Part shown: piece after piece, positions 1 to 9,515 of the stretch
Layout: each line of letters starts with the position of its first letter
Numbering within the stretch: the first letter of the stretch is position 1
Source: Oceanobacter mangrovi
Lineage (GTDB): Bacteria; Pseudomonadota; Gammaproteobacteria; Pseudomonadales; Oceanobacteraceae
Reading direction: 5' to 3'
Assembly: GCF_019740315.1 (NCBI RefSeq)
Contig: NZ_JAHXZR010000010.1
Location: 62,001 to 126,000 of the forward strand
Length of the DNA: 64,000 bases
The notes under the pieces: model-generated
The model's database searches: none
Told to the model about the DNA's origin: nothing
Seen by the model: the letters and a program-made list of their open reading frames with translations, nothing else
Program-made: the position numbers and the translations under genes

Positions 1-2158
1 AGCCCCGGTAAATGGCGTCGTCACCCTGGTCAACCAGCTCCAGCCCACCAACAGTGAGCCATTGAGCAGCAGGCATCAAGGCCACCCCAAACGGCACCCG
101 AACGGTCACGTCTGACTGGTCGAGTGAAGTGCTAAACGCCGTGACTGCCGTAGTATCCGGCCAGACCGTCACGCTGATTGTTTGGGACTCCAGCCTGGCC
201 AGCTTATTGATCGTTTCGCTGCTGATCGAACTACCAGCCCGAGTCCATTGCGTGACCGGGCGATAAACCGCGGTTGGATCAAACGTGATTTCGCCGGTGC
301 TGACATCGAAGGTGCCGACGTTAATGTCTTTGCCGTTCACTCGGGTACGAATGACCTGCCCAGCTGCTCGTCCCCAGAACTGCTGAACAAATTGCTCACG
401 GGAGAATTGCTGCTCGCCGTCAATTGTATTGACGATTTCAACGGACATCAGCGCCGAAAACAGGCAGGTCGGCATGATCTCAGCTTGTGTTGCCAAGGTT
501 ACTTCTGCGGCGCTGGCAGCAATCACGTTGCCGTAGATCGCGGCTGAACCATCGGCGGTTTGATTGCCCGCGACAGTGACCGATCCGGTCGGCAGCGCAC
601 TGGGGACCAGTACGATACCGCCGTCGACCACTTCAGCTGAGCCATTACCAGTCCAACTGCCATCGGTGTTCTGAGTCAGTGAATAGGCAGTGCTGTTGCG
701 TTCCCAGCTGATCGTCAGCGAGCCGTTTTCAGGCGTACCGGTCAGCGGTAGAAACAAGCCCACATCGCCCACATCCGCTGTACCTAACGACTCATAGATA
801 TCGGATGCCCAGGTATAAATCAGCGTGCTGTTTTCATCCGGCTCTGACGGCAGCACAAAACTGAGCGAGCCCGTACTGTGGTTCAAGGTGCCGGTGGCTC
901 CATCACCACTCAACGCGCCAGAGCCGTCATCACTGAGCGTGTACCACTCGCCCTGGTAGAGAAATTCAATCCGCAACGTGCCCAGTGCTGGAATGGGCGA
1001 CAACGTTTGCGTGTAGGTCAATTGGCGGTTTGCGGATGTGATCTCGACCGCACGGGTAAACGGCGGCAGGTTGATGGCCACCCCCGGAGTGAATTCAACC
1101 GTAACCGATGCTGAACTGGTCAGCGTGAGATCCAGTCGGGCCAGTGCGGGATAGACGGCCGCACTGCTGAGCTTATCGGTGCCTGATTGCAGCTGCAGTT
1201 CATTGCCTGAGTCCGTATATAGAGCCGTGCCGACGGTGACGGTTAATGTGCCGGGTACCCAGGCGACAGGCAGCGTGCGGCTGACTGAGCCGGAAAGACT
1301 TCCCAGGGAAATCGTTTGAGACTCACCTGACGCCTGCACCAGTTGCGTCGCAATGCCTGGCACCTGATCGACCAAGGCAACCTCAGACGTTGCCACCGGA
1401 ATAATCTGGGCCTGAACGGCTTCCACGGATACCGTGGTATCACCCACAGATGCAGCATTTGCCAGCGGTGAAATACCGTAATAGGTCGCTGTGTCTGATG
1501 ACTGGGTGGTGAATATAGTGGTGGCGTGGCTGGCGATTGGCGTGGGGTCAGAACCCGCAAAGTCTTTCTCCAACGGCTGGCTAATAGAGCAGACGAACTG
1601 ATAGGCGTAATAGCGCTTATATTCCTGATTCAGCTGATAGACATAGGACTGCCGGGATTCTTCAATATCCGTGATTTGAATAAACTGCCGGTCTGTACCG
1701 TCATCGAATGCCAGAATATCGCCAATATTGGGCGCATCGGTTGCGTAATCCGCATAGAGAATGACAGCTCGCTGATCCGCCCGTTGAGTGCCAACTGGCC
1801 GCAAGGCGGATTTGGTGCTGATGACGACGTAGCTCTCGATCTGCTCCTGAATATCAGAACGCACGGCGTAATGGTCACCAGACTGGAATAACAGCGTCGA
1901 GACGTTGTCAGCTTCCGCATCTTTCATAACCGCCAAACGAGCACCCAACAATTTATCCGTATTGGTTGTCCGAACCGCTGCAAAAAATCGACGCAGGGAT
2001 ACGCCTCCGCGAGCCAGCTCTGTTGAATCAATGTCATCCCAGAGCTGATTAATATCGCTATCTGACAATGGGGTGCCGGTCATCATGCCGCCGCCGTCTG
2101 CGTTGTCGGTATTGCGTTCAGCCTGCATCAGCTGCAGGTCTTCATTGGTAATAGCCAT
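1..2158 (-). CDS. Large tail-associated structural protein, partial
   Basis: An open frame runs from an ATG at 2158 off the left edge with no stop, giving at least 719 residues. It starts MAITNEDLQLMQAERNT and is rich in Ser, Thr, Val and Gly, with long beta-type stretches that look like repeated sandwich domains. It lies directly downstream of the tape-measure gene and the 126-residue gene, 2 bases apart, in the leftward tail operon. In lambda-like tails this place holds distal tail or tip proteins. I cannot assign a named family. The tail-structural role comes from position and composition. Confidence 0.7.
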   Translation of the reverse strand, partial: MAITNEDLQLMQAERNTDNADGGGMMTGTPLSDSDINQLWDDIDSTELARGGVSLRRFFAAVRTTNTDKLLGARLAVMKDAEADNVSTLLFQSGDHYAVRSDIQEQIESYVVISTKSALRPVGTQRADQRAVILYADYATDAPNIGDILAFDDGTDRQFIQITDIEESRQSYVYQLNQEYKRYYAYQFVCSISQPLEKDFAGSDPTPIASHATTIFTTQSSDTATYYGISPLANAASVGDTTVSVEAVQAQIIPVATSEVALVDQVPGIATQLVQASGESQTISLGSLSGSVSRTLPVAWVPGTLTVTVGTALYTDSGNELQLQSGTDKLSSAAVYPALARLDLTLTSSASVTVEFTPGVAINLPPFTRAVEITSANRQLTYTQTLSPIPALGTLRIEFLYQGEWYTLSDDGSGALSGDGATGTLNHSTGSLSFVLPSEPDENSTLIYTWASDIYESLGTADVGDVGLFLPLTGTPENGSLTISWERNSTAYSLTQNTDGSWTGNGSAEVVDGGIVLVPSALPTGSVTVAGNQTADGSAAIYGNVIAASAAEVTLATQAEIMPTCLFSALMSVEIVNTIDGEQQFSREQFVQQFWGRAAGQVIRTRVNGKDINVGTFDVSTGEITFDPTAVYRPVTQWTRAGSSISSETINKLARLESQTISVTVWPDTTAVTAFSTSLDQSDVTVRVPFGVALMPAAQWLTVGGLELVDQGDDAIYRG

Positions 2159-2160
2159 GG

Positions 2161-2541
2161 TTACTCCGCGTCAGGTTCGACGGTAATCAGGTGCAAAGTG
2201 AGGGTGTATTCGGTGCTGTCGTCTGGGGTGGTTGTTGGCCAGAGTGGGCTGGACTCGATACCGCCAGCGGCCAAATCAAACTGAACGCTGTGGGTGGTAG
2301 TGTCGTTGAGCACCAGTGTCCGTTTGTTGGCGGGGACAGATTCCATTGCCTGCAAAACAGCTAGGTCCGCTCGGGTAATCCAGCCTCCGGTCAATGTGAT
2401 TGGGCGGCCATAACTGAGTGCCTGGTACTCCAGCACCAGCGCACCGCTGACTGACCACTCTTGTGAGCTGGCGAATGGCTTGAAAGCTGTTTCATCCTGC
2501 CAGTAGAGGTTCTCGGGCAATTCGATACCGTCGAGTGTCAT
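2161..2541 (-). CDS. Small tail-operon protein, 126 aa
   Basis: A 126-residue protein with no signal peptide or membrane segment, rich in Thr and acidic near the end (TVEPDAE). Its ATG overlaps the stop of the tape-measure gene by four bases (2538-2541), so translation is probably coupled. Its place between tape measure and the large tail protein suggests a distal tail or tail-assembly role as in B3/D3112-type phages. No motif identifies a specific function. Confidence 0.7.
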   Translation of the reverse strand: MTLDGIELPENLYWQDETAFKPFASSQEWSVSGALVLEYQALSYGRPITLTGGWITRADLAVLQAMESVPANKRTLVLNDTTTHSVQFDLAAGGIESSPLWPTTTPDDSTEYTLTLHLITVEPDAE

Positions 2542-5500
2542 AGTCCGGCTCCTCGTTCATAGGCATCTTCGATCATGGCAAGTAGATCGTCTTTATCGCT
2601 GGCCAGCACAGCAACGGATCGGGAGCCTAATTCGACAGTCACGGTTTCTACTGAGGTGGTTGTCGCTGTACTGGCACTGGACGAACTGGTACTGCTGGCT
2701 GTGGTGGAGGCGGTTTCGGCTGCCTGGGCTTTTTGCTCCTGGCGGATCTGTTCAAGGGTTTTTAATGAGGCTTTATAAGCGGCAACCGCTTCGGTGTTGT
2801 TTGCGGCCTGGGCTTCTGCCAATGCTGCAGTTAACTCGGCTTTTTGGGTGTTGTATTGGGATTGTTGATAAGCCGCCGTATCTCCCTGCAGGTTATATAA
2901 CTGCTCGCGCAGTGAGGTCAGAGTATCAGCGGCTGAATCGCTCATTTGATCCAGCTGGGACTGAGCACTGGCTAATGCTGAGCGCAGGGTGGCCAAATTC
3001 TGTGAACCTAGAAGGCTCATATTGTGGATAGCGTTTTGCGCCTGGTTAATAAAGCCTTGAGTGACTGTGTCGCCACTGCTCAAAGCTTCTGTGTATTCGA
3101 GGAATTTAATTTTCTGCTGGTTATAGGCGATGACGGTTTCGTTGCTGGCTTTTTGAACGGATGTTGCCCAACGCTCCAAACCGGTCGCGTTGAATATCTT
3201 CTGGCTGTCGAGCCCCAGTGTGCCGATCGCATCGCTGGCAGCATCAATACCGGCTTTCAACTGTTCCAATTCAGTTACAACCGGTTGGGCATCAATACTG
3301 AGTTTGCTTTCAAACAGGTATTTGGCTTCGTCAGAAAGCTCGGCCATAGAGGCTTTGATATTGTCCAGCCAGCCTGCAATTTCAACAGCTCCAGCTTGTA
3401 AATTTAACTGCGCAGCCTGCAGGGCGCTGCCCAGATTACGACCAGAGTCTGCGGTGTTATTCATGGAATCTTCCAGAACGATCACCTTGCTGGCGGCGTC
3501 AGTCGCTTCAGTTTTCAGACCGCTGATTTTGTCGGTAACACCATATATTTCTGCTTGAACCTGAATCGTGGCATCTGCAACACCTTTATTAGCGGCGATC
3601 GCTTTTTCAGCATATGCGGTAAATGCGTCTCCGATATCGGTTAGTGACGCGCCGCTATTACGAATAACCTCAAACGCAGCCTTGGCATCTGCAGCCTGTT
3701 GTTCCAATACGGCCTGGCTGGTTTTACCCAGTGTTGCCCAGGCGTCGGCAACGGACTGCAAACCCGGGATCGATTGTTCAATGGTGGTTTGCTGCTCTTT
3801 TAGCTGGATATTCAGCCGTTGAACGGAGTCAGCTGATAATTTGCCTGCTTCGGCGAGTGCGGAAACTTCATCCTTAAACTTCTGAACATCCGCCTGCGTC
3901 TGGGCATTTGAAAACCCTTTTGCCAACGCCTGCTCAATCACAGAGCCTTGTTGTTCGGCAGTTAATCCAGTCTGAGTCAGACCTGATTGCAAATTCGCCA
4001 AGTTTTGCAGTGCAGCGGTTGTGGCCGGCGTTACTTTTCCTAATGCTTGTTCTGCATTCAGACCCAGATTTGTCAGCGCAGCAGTAACCACCGTGTTTGA
4101 ATATTCGGCCAGTTGCTGAGCGGATAACAAACCGCTTTCAAACGCGGATTGCAGCGAAAACTGAAATAGCCCCAAGTCGGTCGCATTGAGTTTGGTTATC
4201 CATTCCGTAATATCGTTATCAATGCCGTTGATACTGGTACGGGCTTCGTCCAACCCCTGAATAAATCCGGCCATGGCCGACGGGCCGTCTGTCAGGGCCG
4301 CTTTTAATTGTGTATCCAGTACGTCGGCCAGATCACTCCCTGCGGTTTTGGCATCATCCAGCGCCTTTTTGGTGCTTGCTAGGGTTGTGTTCAGCGAATT
4401 CCAGTCTACTTTCTGGCTACTCAGTGCAGCAGCTGCTTCAGCAGTTCGTTCAGCCAAAAGGCGGGCCGCTTCTGCAGCTGTGACGTAACTGGCTGTCTGC
4501 TTATCGATAACGATGGTGCCAGCCCTGAGGGCTGCATCCAGATCAGACATGTTTTTGACCAGTACGCCGGTTTCTTCGCTGATTTTTGCATAGCGATCGG
4601 CCAGCTCTTTCTGCGAATCCGCCAGATCCCGATTAACCTGGTCAAGGCGCTCTGTCGCATCCTGCAGGTCACCGTAGGCACTGGCCAGGTTAATCGCCTG
4701 AGTAATGGTGTACGTCAGCACCGCGATCGGTATTGCCTTGGTCAGGAGCGCCATGGCACCGGCCGCCAGGCCTGTTGTAGTGGTCAATGCGGTTACGGCT
4801 GGCACTGCCTGTAACAGCATCGATGAGCTGATAGCGATACCTGCAGTTGCAGCCAGGCTGGCAATGTTATCCAGATTACCGGCAATGCCGTTCAGCGCAT
4901 CAATGGCTAACTGGCTGACGCCAGTGGTCTTGTCCATTTCACCCAGGAATATTTGCCATTCGTTGGCCATATGATTGGCAGCCCGGGCAACCGTTTCTGG
5001 CATTTGACTGAATTCATTGTCAATCGCAGCAGCTTGTTCTTGCAGGGCCTTGACCACGGTTTCCGTCGTCAGCTTGCCTTCTTCAGCCATGCTGCGGAGT
5101 TCACCAATGGTTACACCCAGGGAGTCTATCAGGGCCTGCACCAAGCGCGGTGATTGCTCCATCACTGAATTGAATTCATCGCCGCGCAACACACCAGATG
5201 ATAGCGCTTGAGCTAACTGGGTCACCGAGGCATCAGCTTCCTGGGCGGATGCACCGGACACAATGAAGCTCTTACTGATGGTGTCGGTTAACTGGGCGAC
5301 CTCTTCCTGGCTGGTTTTGAGTTCACGCGTTGCCCGATACAGTTTGGTGTAAAGATTGCCGACGGATTCCAGCGCGGTACCGGTCGAGTTTGCCGTATCT
5401 CGAACGTCTGCCAACCCCTGGTTAAATGCCGCACCTTCACCCACCGCCAGTTTCAGGCGCGATGTCAGGTTGGTATAGCCATCAGTAATCCGGCTCAACT

Positions 5501-6749
5501 CAACCAGCATCTGGCTGCCGATATCGATCAAAAATACCTGTTGCACCAGATTACGCATGGTGGCCAGTTCGGTCGAAATCGACTGCACACCGGCACTGAT
5601 TTTCTGATGCGATCGACTGGTGTCGTCAGCGGCCGTTGAGGTTTGCTTCAGAGCGACGGTTTGAGCATTGAGGCGGGCCACCAACGATTGCTGCTGAACA
5701 TCCAATTGTTTGGAGGTTCTGGCGAGTTCCAGCTGACGGTTAGACAAATCCTCGGTGTTGATTCCAGCCTGATTGAGTTTGGCGGTCAGTGCTGTTACCG
5801 CCGTCTGGTTACGCTGATAAGCGGCGGCGGCGTCTTTGGCGACCTGCTCCGAGCGTTCCAGCGCAGCAGCTTGTTCTTTGGTTGGTGAGTTCGCGGAATC
5901 AAACGCCTGGCCCAGTGCTTTGGCCTGGGATTCCGCCTGGTCCATCGCGATACGGGATTTGTCTGTGGCTTGCTGCAGCTGCAACAGTGTTGCAATCATG
6001 GACTGCTGCTGACCCGCTGCCTGCATGGCATCTGCCAACTGACCGATTTCAGATTCCAGCTGCGTGGTTTCAATACCGGCTGACTGCAGTTGTTCTATGG
6101 TCGATTCGGTGTCCGATCGCAAACGCTGACCGGCAACCACCATGGCATTGGCGGTACGTTGGGCAGTCGCTGCCAGTTGTTCCTGGCTGACCGCAGCGCG
6201 TTCGTAGTCTGATGCGGAGGCGCCAACTTCTTCGGCTGTCGTTTGGATTTTCTGTTTGAGTCCCTCAGACGCAGTGGCCAAATCGGACGCCTGTTGCGAC
6301 AGGTCGTTCTGTTGCTGACGCAAGTTGCGACTGCTGACACCGGCATCTTGCATGGCTGCTCGCAGCTGCTGCAGTTTCAGCTGGTTTTCCTGATATGCAT
6401 CGGATGCTGCGCGGGTGGTGTTGCGGGAACGTTCAAATTCCTGAGTTTGTTTTTTGGTTGGGGCTTCGGTGGATTTCAGCGCAATCGCCAGGTCTTTGGT
6501 CTTTTTCTGCGCGGCGTCCAGAGCATCTTTGGCGTCGTTGGTCTTGCTGCGCAAATCAACAAACTGATCGACCAGTTTTTGCTGCTGGCTCACCTCGCGC
6601 ATAGCATCTGACAGCTGCTGTGCTTCTTCTTCAAACGCCGCTGTTTCAACACCTGCATCGCGCAGCGCATCCGATACCGAGCGAATGTTCTCAAGGCCGG
6701 TTTGTGCTATTTTTAGGGCTAACGCGACTTCAAGGTTTTTACCAGTCAT
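2538..6749 (-). CDS. Phage tail tape measure protein
   Basis: 1403 residues. The first ~390 are Gln/Ala-rich coiled coil with repeated blocks. Residues ~420-610 match the tape-measure domain (TIGR02675 type; GYTNLTSRLKLA near the start, DEFNSVMEQSPRLVQALIDS later). Residues ~620-690 are hydrophobic, and the C terminus has a Ser/Thr-rich linker. At about 1.5 angstrom per residue the length predicts a tail near 0.2 micrometres, so a long siphovirus tail rather than a Mu myovirus tail. It is the largest gene of the leftward tail operon, following the tail tube gene after a ~290-base gap. Confidence 0.93.
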   Translation of the reverse strand: MTGKNLEVALALKIAQTGLENIRSVSDALRDAGVETAAFEEEAQQLSDAMREVSQQQKLVDQFVDLRSKTNDAKDALDAAQKKTKDLAIALKSTEAPTKKQTQEFERSRNTTRAASDAYQENQLKLQQLRAAMQDAGVSSRNLRQQQNDLSQQASDLATASEGLKQKIQTTAEEVGASASDYERAAVSQEQLAATAQRTANAMVVAGQRLRSDTESTIEQLQSAGIETTQLESEIGQLADAMQAAGQQQSMIATLLQLQQATDKSRIAMDQAESQAKALGQAFDSANSPTKEQAAALERSEQVAKDAAAAYQRNQTAVTALTAKLNQAGINTEDLSNRQLELARTSKQLDVQQQSLVARLNAQTVALKQTSTAADDTSRSHQKISAGVQSISTELATMRNLVQQVFLIDIGSQMLVELSRITDGYTNLTSRLKLAVGEGAAFNQGLADVRDTANSTGTALESVGNLYTKLYRATRELKTSQEEVAQLTDTISKSFIVSGASAQEADASVTQLAQALSSGVLRGDEFNSVMEQSPRLVQALIDSLGVTIGELRSMAEEGKLTTETVVKALQEQAAAIDNEFSQMPETVARAANHMANEWQIFLGEMDKTTGVSQLAIDALNGIAGNLDNIASLAATAGIAISSSMLLQAVPAVTALTTTTGLAAGAMALLTKAIPIAVLTYTITQAINLASAYGDLQDATERLDQVNRDLADSQKELADRYAKISEETGVLVKNMSDLDAALRAGTIVIDKQTASYVTAAEAARLLAERTAEAAAALSSQKVDWNSLNTTLASTKKALDDAKTAGSDLADVLDTQLKAALTDGPSAMAGFIQGLDEARTSINGIDNDITEWITKLNATDLGLFQFSLQSAFESGLLSAQQLAEYSNTVVTAALTNLGLNAEQALGKVTPATTAALQNLANLQSGLTQTGLTAEQQGSVIEQALAKGFSNAQTQADVQKFKDEVSALAEAGKLSADSVQRLNIQLKEQQTTIEQSIPGLQSVADAWATLGKTSQAVLEQQAADAKAAFEVIRNSGASLTDIGDAFTAYAEKAIAANKGVADATIQVQAEIYGVTDKISGLKTEATDAASKVIVLEDSMNNTADSGRNLGSALQAAQLNLQAGAVEIAGWLDNIKASMAELSDEAKYLFESKLSIDAQPVVTELEQLKAGIDAASDAIGTLGLDSQKIFNATGLERWATSVQKASNETVIAYNQQKIKFLEYTEALSSGDTVTQGFINQAQNAIHNMSLLGSQNLATLRSALASAQSQLDQMSDSAADTLTSLREQLYNLQGDTAAYQQSQYNTQKAELTAALAEAQAANNTEAVAAYKASLKTLEQIRQEQKAQAAETASTTASSTSSSSASTATTTSVETVTVELGSRSVAVLASDKDDLLAMIEDAYERGAGL

Positions 6750-6906
6750 GCTTTACGCTCGCTTGTTTCTGTTCGGTCTGTTGCTTGTTGTAATCGGTGG
6801 CACTAGTGGCATTGGCTTCATTGCCAAGGCCGGTGCGGTACTGGTTGTTGCGGCGTTTGTGGTCGCCGGGCTTGGATTGATATCCCCCGCGCTGCGAGGC
6901 CGTTAA
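6748..6906 (+). CDS. Possible small two-helix membrane protein, antisense to the tail operon
   Basis: A 52-residue frame from ATG 6748 (MLYARLFLFGLLLVVIGG...) encodes two hydrophobic helices and a basic end (ALRGR). Spacing of the helices and Gly residues loosely recalls DUF1328 proteins. It starts at the tape-measure start codon on the opposite strand and ends 17 bases before a strong bidirectional terminator. There is no clear ribosome site. It may be a small moron with its own transcription or a chance frame. Confidence 0.25.
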   Translation: MLYARLFLFGLLLVVIGGTSGIGFIAKAGAVLVVAAFVVAGLGLISPALRGR

Positions 6907-6923
6907 TCGCGCGTTTCACCTTC

Positions 6924-6953
6924 AAAAAAGGGCCGAATGTCGGCCCTTTTTTT
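6924..6953. terminator. Bidirectional intrinsic terminator between tail tube and tape measure genes
   Basis: Stem GGGCCGA / TCGGCCC (6930-6936 and 6940-6946) with an ATG loop, preceded by six A and followed by seven T, so it can act on both strands. On the minus strand it would lower tape-measure transcription relative to the abundant tail tube. On the plus strand it would end the small antisense frame. Confidence 0.8.
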
Positions 6954-7035
6954 ATGCAGTTAATAGTGGCGTCCTTGCCGTTACTGCTTCCTTTACCCAC
7001 AGGCACCACTGACCAGTCCATGGTCAGCTCAGGGG

Positions 7036-7785
7036 TCAGCGTTGACTGATCTTGTAGTACTTACTGATGCCTGAGCCGGTTTTGCTGTTGTCTTTGGCCA
7101 CCGTGGCCGAGAACGGCACACCACCGAAACCGTCAGCGATCAGTGCCATTTCACCGGCCACTGCTGGCTGCACTTTGAAGAACTCAATCACTTGCGGTGT
7201 CGCATCTGCAGCGTCGGCTTCGTTCATGCCACCAAACACCACTTCCAGTTCCTGGGCGGATTCTGTCAGTGCCTGGATGACGTCGTATTCCGGGTTGCTG
7301 TAGCTGACCAGCAAGGCCGTGTCGTCGGCGATGTTGCCGCTGGCCAGAATGAAGATGCCTTCTGGACGCACTTCATAGTCGGTGCCTTCCACGTAGGTGG
7401 TTCCAGCCGGATCGGACGTTACGACGACAGAGTCAGGTTCAATGGCTGCCAGCATCAGCAGCCCACCGGCTTTGGCGGTATGGCTTTCATCGGTGACGGT
7501 GCCACTGGCAACTGTGGTATTGGCGCCGCGCAGCAGCCAGCTGAGGTTTTGACGGTTCCAGTCGTATACTGTGGCGCTCATGCTCACCGATTGGATCTGA
7601 CGCGACTCTGCATAGGTTCCGCCGCCCGGGCGGTTGTCGCCGAGGGTTTGCACGTCTTCTTCGTGAGCAATGCTCAGCTCGCCGACGTTTCCCAACTCAA
7701 CCAAAGCATCGGTGGTGCCTGCCTTGCGGGCGTAAACGTTGCCGCGGCCTTTATAAGGGCGGAATGTTTTGGTGGTGGTAGCCAT
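7036..7785 (-). CDS. Major tail (tube) protein
   Basis: A 249-residue soluble protein rich in Val, Thr and Ala with alternating beta pattern, starting MATTTKTFRPYKGRG. Composition, length and position (after the tail-terminator gene, before the tape measure) fit the tail tube protein of B3/D3112-type transposable siphophages. It carries no signal peptide. The stop lies just before a terminator, consistent with high, separately controlled expression. The adjacent upstream gene abuts its start. Confidence 0.8.
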   Translation of the reverse strand: MATTTKTFRPYKGRGNVYARKAGTTDALVELGNVGELSIAHEEDVQTLGDNRPGGGTYAESRQIQSVSMSATVYDWNRQNLSWLLRGANTTVASGTVTDESHTAKAGGLLMLAAIEPDSVVVTSDPAGTTYVEGTDYEVRPEGIFILASGNIADDTALLVSYSNPEYDVIQALTESAQELEVVFGGMNEADAADATPQVIEFFKVQPAVAGEMALIADGFGGVPFSATVAKDNSKTGSGISKYYKISQR

Positions 7786-7988
7786 TACTTGCTCTCCTGA
7801 GTGGTGGTTTTGGCGGAATCAGCAGCCGCGTCTTCATCCGGCTTTACAACACCGTTAGCCTGCAACCAGGCTGCGGTTTCGAGGCTGACGGTCAATTTGG
7901 CACCGGCTGGGTAGTCTTTGCCCTGGTGCTTGTGTGCTGCTGCCAGCGTGACGGTTGTGGTGGCTGATGTAGTGCTCTTGGTAGCCAT
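7785..7988 (-). CDS. Small DUF7210-like phage structural-operon protein
   Basis: 67 residues with the pattern HKHQGKDYPAGAKLTV then AWLQANGVV, typical of a small family found in head-tail modules of Mu-like phages. The start of the next gene overlaps its end. Exact role unknown. A related pattern (LLHDGDKYLPGQPIEL) occurs in the protein at 9285-9479, so the operon has two members of this general type. Confidence 0.7.
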   Translation of the reverse strand: MATKSTTSATTTVTLAAAHKHQGKDYPAGAKLTVSLETAAWLQANGVVKPDEDAAADSAKTTTQESK

Positions 7989-8000
7989 AAATTCCCCCTG

Positions 8001-8432
8001 TTAGCGGTTGGCGTGTACGATGGTTTCAACAATGAATGCGACTGGCAGATAGAAGCAGGCGCTGGTTTTCGCCGGAGCTGGCGGTGTTGCCAGCTCCATC
8101 GGGCCATTGGCGCTGGGTGGTCGCCAGCCCATCAGGCCTGGCCGAATCACATCGACATGCTCGGTGGCGGTTTCGATGGCTTCGGTACTGTCACCCCGGC
8201 GCTCTGCACTGACGACAACAACGATCAACCAGCTATCAGCCAGCCGGGCAACGCGGTGATCCGGGCGGCGGCTTTCCTGCACCTTGCCGCCCTGATAAAT
8301 CACATGCACGCACGGCGTTGGCATTTCATCTTCCCGCACACCCATTAGGTCATCGGTTGTGAGCACCCGTACCGTTTTCGGCAGCAGCTGCTCCAGTCGA
8401 GCGACAATCTCGGCTTGTACGGCTGACAGCAT
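8001..8432 (-). CDS. Gp37-like tail terminator/joining protein
   Basis: 143 residues from ATG 8432. This start is preferred over one five codons upstream because it overlaps the upstream stop as TGATG. The protein (MLSAVQAEIVARLEQLL ... PTPCVHVIYQGG ... RRPDHRVARLADSW) resembles the Mu gp37 / tail-terminator family that caps the tail tube and joins it to the head. It lies between the gp36-like connector and the tube gene, as in Mu. Confidence 0.7.
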   Translation of the reverse strand: MLSAVQAEIVARLEQLLPKTVRVLTTDDLMGVREDEMPTPCVHVIYQGGKVQESRRPDHRVARLADSWLIVVVVSAERRGDSTEAIETATEHVDVIRPGLMGWRPPSANGPMELATPPAPAKTSACFYLPVAFIVETIVHANR

Positions 8433-8935
8433 CAGTAACCACCCCAATCAAACGCGGATGGCCGGGCTTTCACTGTCATACGACCTGGCTGGTCGGGTGT
8501 GCTTGGCTGCTGGTAATCCAGTGAGGCCACTCCCTTGGCCAAATCGCGCAAATAGTTTTCAGCCTGTGCAACCAACGCTTTCAGCTCGTCTGATCGACCT
8601 GCGCCATACAGTCGGCCCAGGGCGATGGTGGCCACCGCATTGGGTAAACCCGTGTTGCTGTAGTGCTCGGCAGCCAGCGGGATCAACTCGCGGTAACGCT
8701 GATTCAGATAGCTGTCGGCATAGCGGCTGACGGACTCCAGATACTGCTCCAGACGTGTGATAGCCGCCTGGCCTTCGGCCAGTACATCTGCCTCAACTGC
8801 AGGAGTTTCACCGGCTGCAAGGTGCTGCAGCAGATCGCCATCAACTGACCGGTGCGAGCTGCTGCGGCGGGCCAGTTCAGACCAGCCGTTTACAGCCACA
8901 TCAGCGAGTTGTTGCAGGCTTGCGTATGCCGTCAT
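8432..8935 (-). CDS. Gp36-like head-tail connector (DUF1320)
   Basis: 167 residues, starting MTAYASLQQLADVAVNGWSE, with the helical pattern ITRLEQYLESVSRYADSYL of DUF1320 (Mu gp36) proteins, which sit in the head-tail adaptor ring. It precedes the gp37-like gene with a one-base overlap. A short C-terminal tail (FDWGGY) overlaps the start of the next frame. Confidence 0.8.
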   Translation of the reverse strand: MTAYASLQQLADVAVNGWSELARRSSSHRSVDGDLLQHLAAGETPAVEADVLAEGQAAITRLEQYLESVSRYADSYLNQRYRELIPLAAEHYSNTGLPNAVATIALGRLYGAGRSDELKALVAQAENYLRDLAKGVASLDYQQPSTPDQPGRMTVKARPSAFDWGGY

Positions 8936-8955
8936 GGTCAGCTCCTGTTCCTGGA

Positions 8956-9285
8956 TCAGCGCAAAATGCGGATCAGATCACCGCTGGCAGCCGCCGCATC
9001 CAGTGCCAGGCCGTTGGCAATACCAGTGTCCAGCGTGATGGCCAGACCATTGGCATCGGATTCAACCTGAGCACCTACAGCAACAGCGGCACCAGCTTCA
9101 ACGATGATCAGGCCCTGCGCATTCACAGATGCCTGCTCACCTGCAGCGACGTCGTATTCGCCGATGCCAGCTGCCAGCGCACCGGCGGCACAAACGTCGC
9201 CATCAGCGCCGATAAAACGGTTACGGGTCAGGTCGGCAGCAGCGGTCATGGAGATGACCAGAATTGGGTGATGAGTGAGTGCCAT
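8956..9285 (-). CDS. Capsid cement/decoration protein (DUF2190)
   Basis: 109 residues, very rich in Ala, Gly and Val, with the DUF2190 pattern (MTAAADLTRNRFIGADG, then QASVNAQGLIIVEAGAAV). Such proteins bind the outside of the capsid and stabilise it. It follows the major capsid gene after one small gene, in the usual order for Mu- and B3-like phages. Confidence 0.8.
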   Translation of the reverse strand: MALTHHPILVISMTAAADLTRNRFIGADGDVCAAGALAAGIGEYDVAAGEQASVNAQGLIIVEAGAAVAVGAQVESDANGLAITLDTGIANGLALDAAAASGDLIRILR

Positions 9286-9479
9286 TATTCAGCTCCTTCT
9301 TCGGAATCAGCTTCGGCTGTCACCAGAGTGACCAGGCGACGAGACTGCATGGATTTGGCCTGCTCTGCAGTCAGCTCGATTGGCTGGCCAGGCAGGTACT
9401 TGTCGCCGTCGTGCAGCAGTGGCTCCAGCGCCTGATACTGTTGCCGGTCTGGCATGGTTTTCGGTTTGGCTGCGGCCAT
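9285..9479 (-). CDS. Gp35-like small phage protein
   Basis: 64 residues (YQALEPLLHDGDKYLPGQPI), similar in pattern to the small Mu gp35-type proteins encoded between capsid and connector genes. The acidic C terminus (ADSEEGAE) overlaps the start of the cement gene. Function unknown. Confidence 0.65.
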   Translation of the reverse strand: MAAAKPKTMPDRQQYQALEPLLHDGDKYLPGQPIELTAEQAKSMQSRRLVTLVTAEADSEEGAE

Positions 9480-9515
9480 GGTCTGCTCCTATTGAGAGGT
9501 GAGGACAACCAACGC

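Noticed and set aside
2575-6611. Many rightward frames of 60-130 codons across the tape-measure gene
   Set aside because: All are antisense frames produced by the biased codon use of the tape measure; none has family features.
6818-7021. 67-codon leftward frame between tail tube and tape measure, a possible tail chaperone
   Set aside because: It contains the whole intrinsic terminator and has no ribosome site or chaperone-like sequence.
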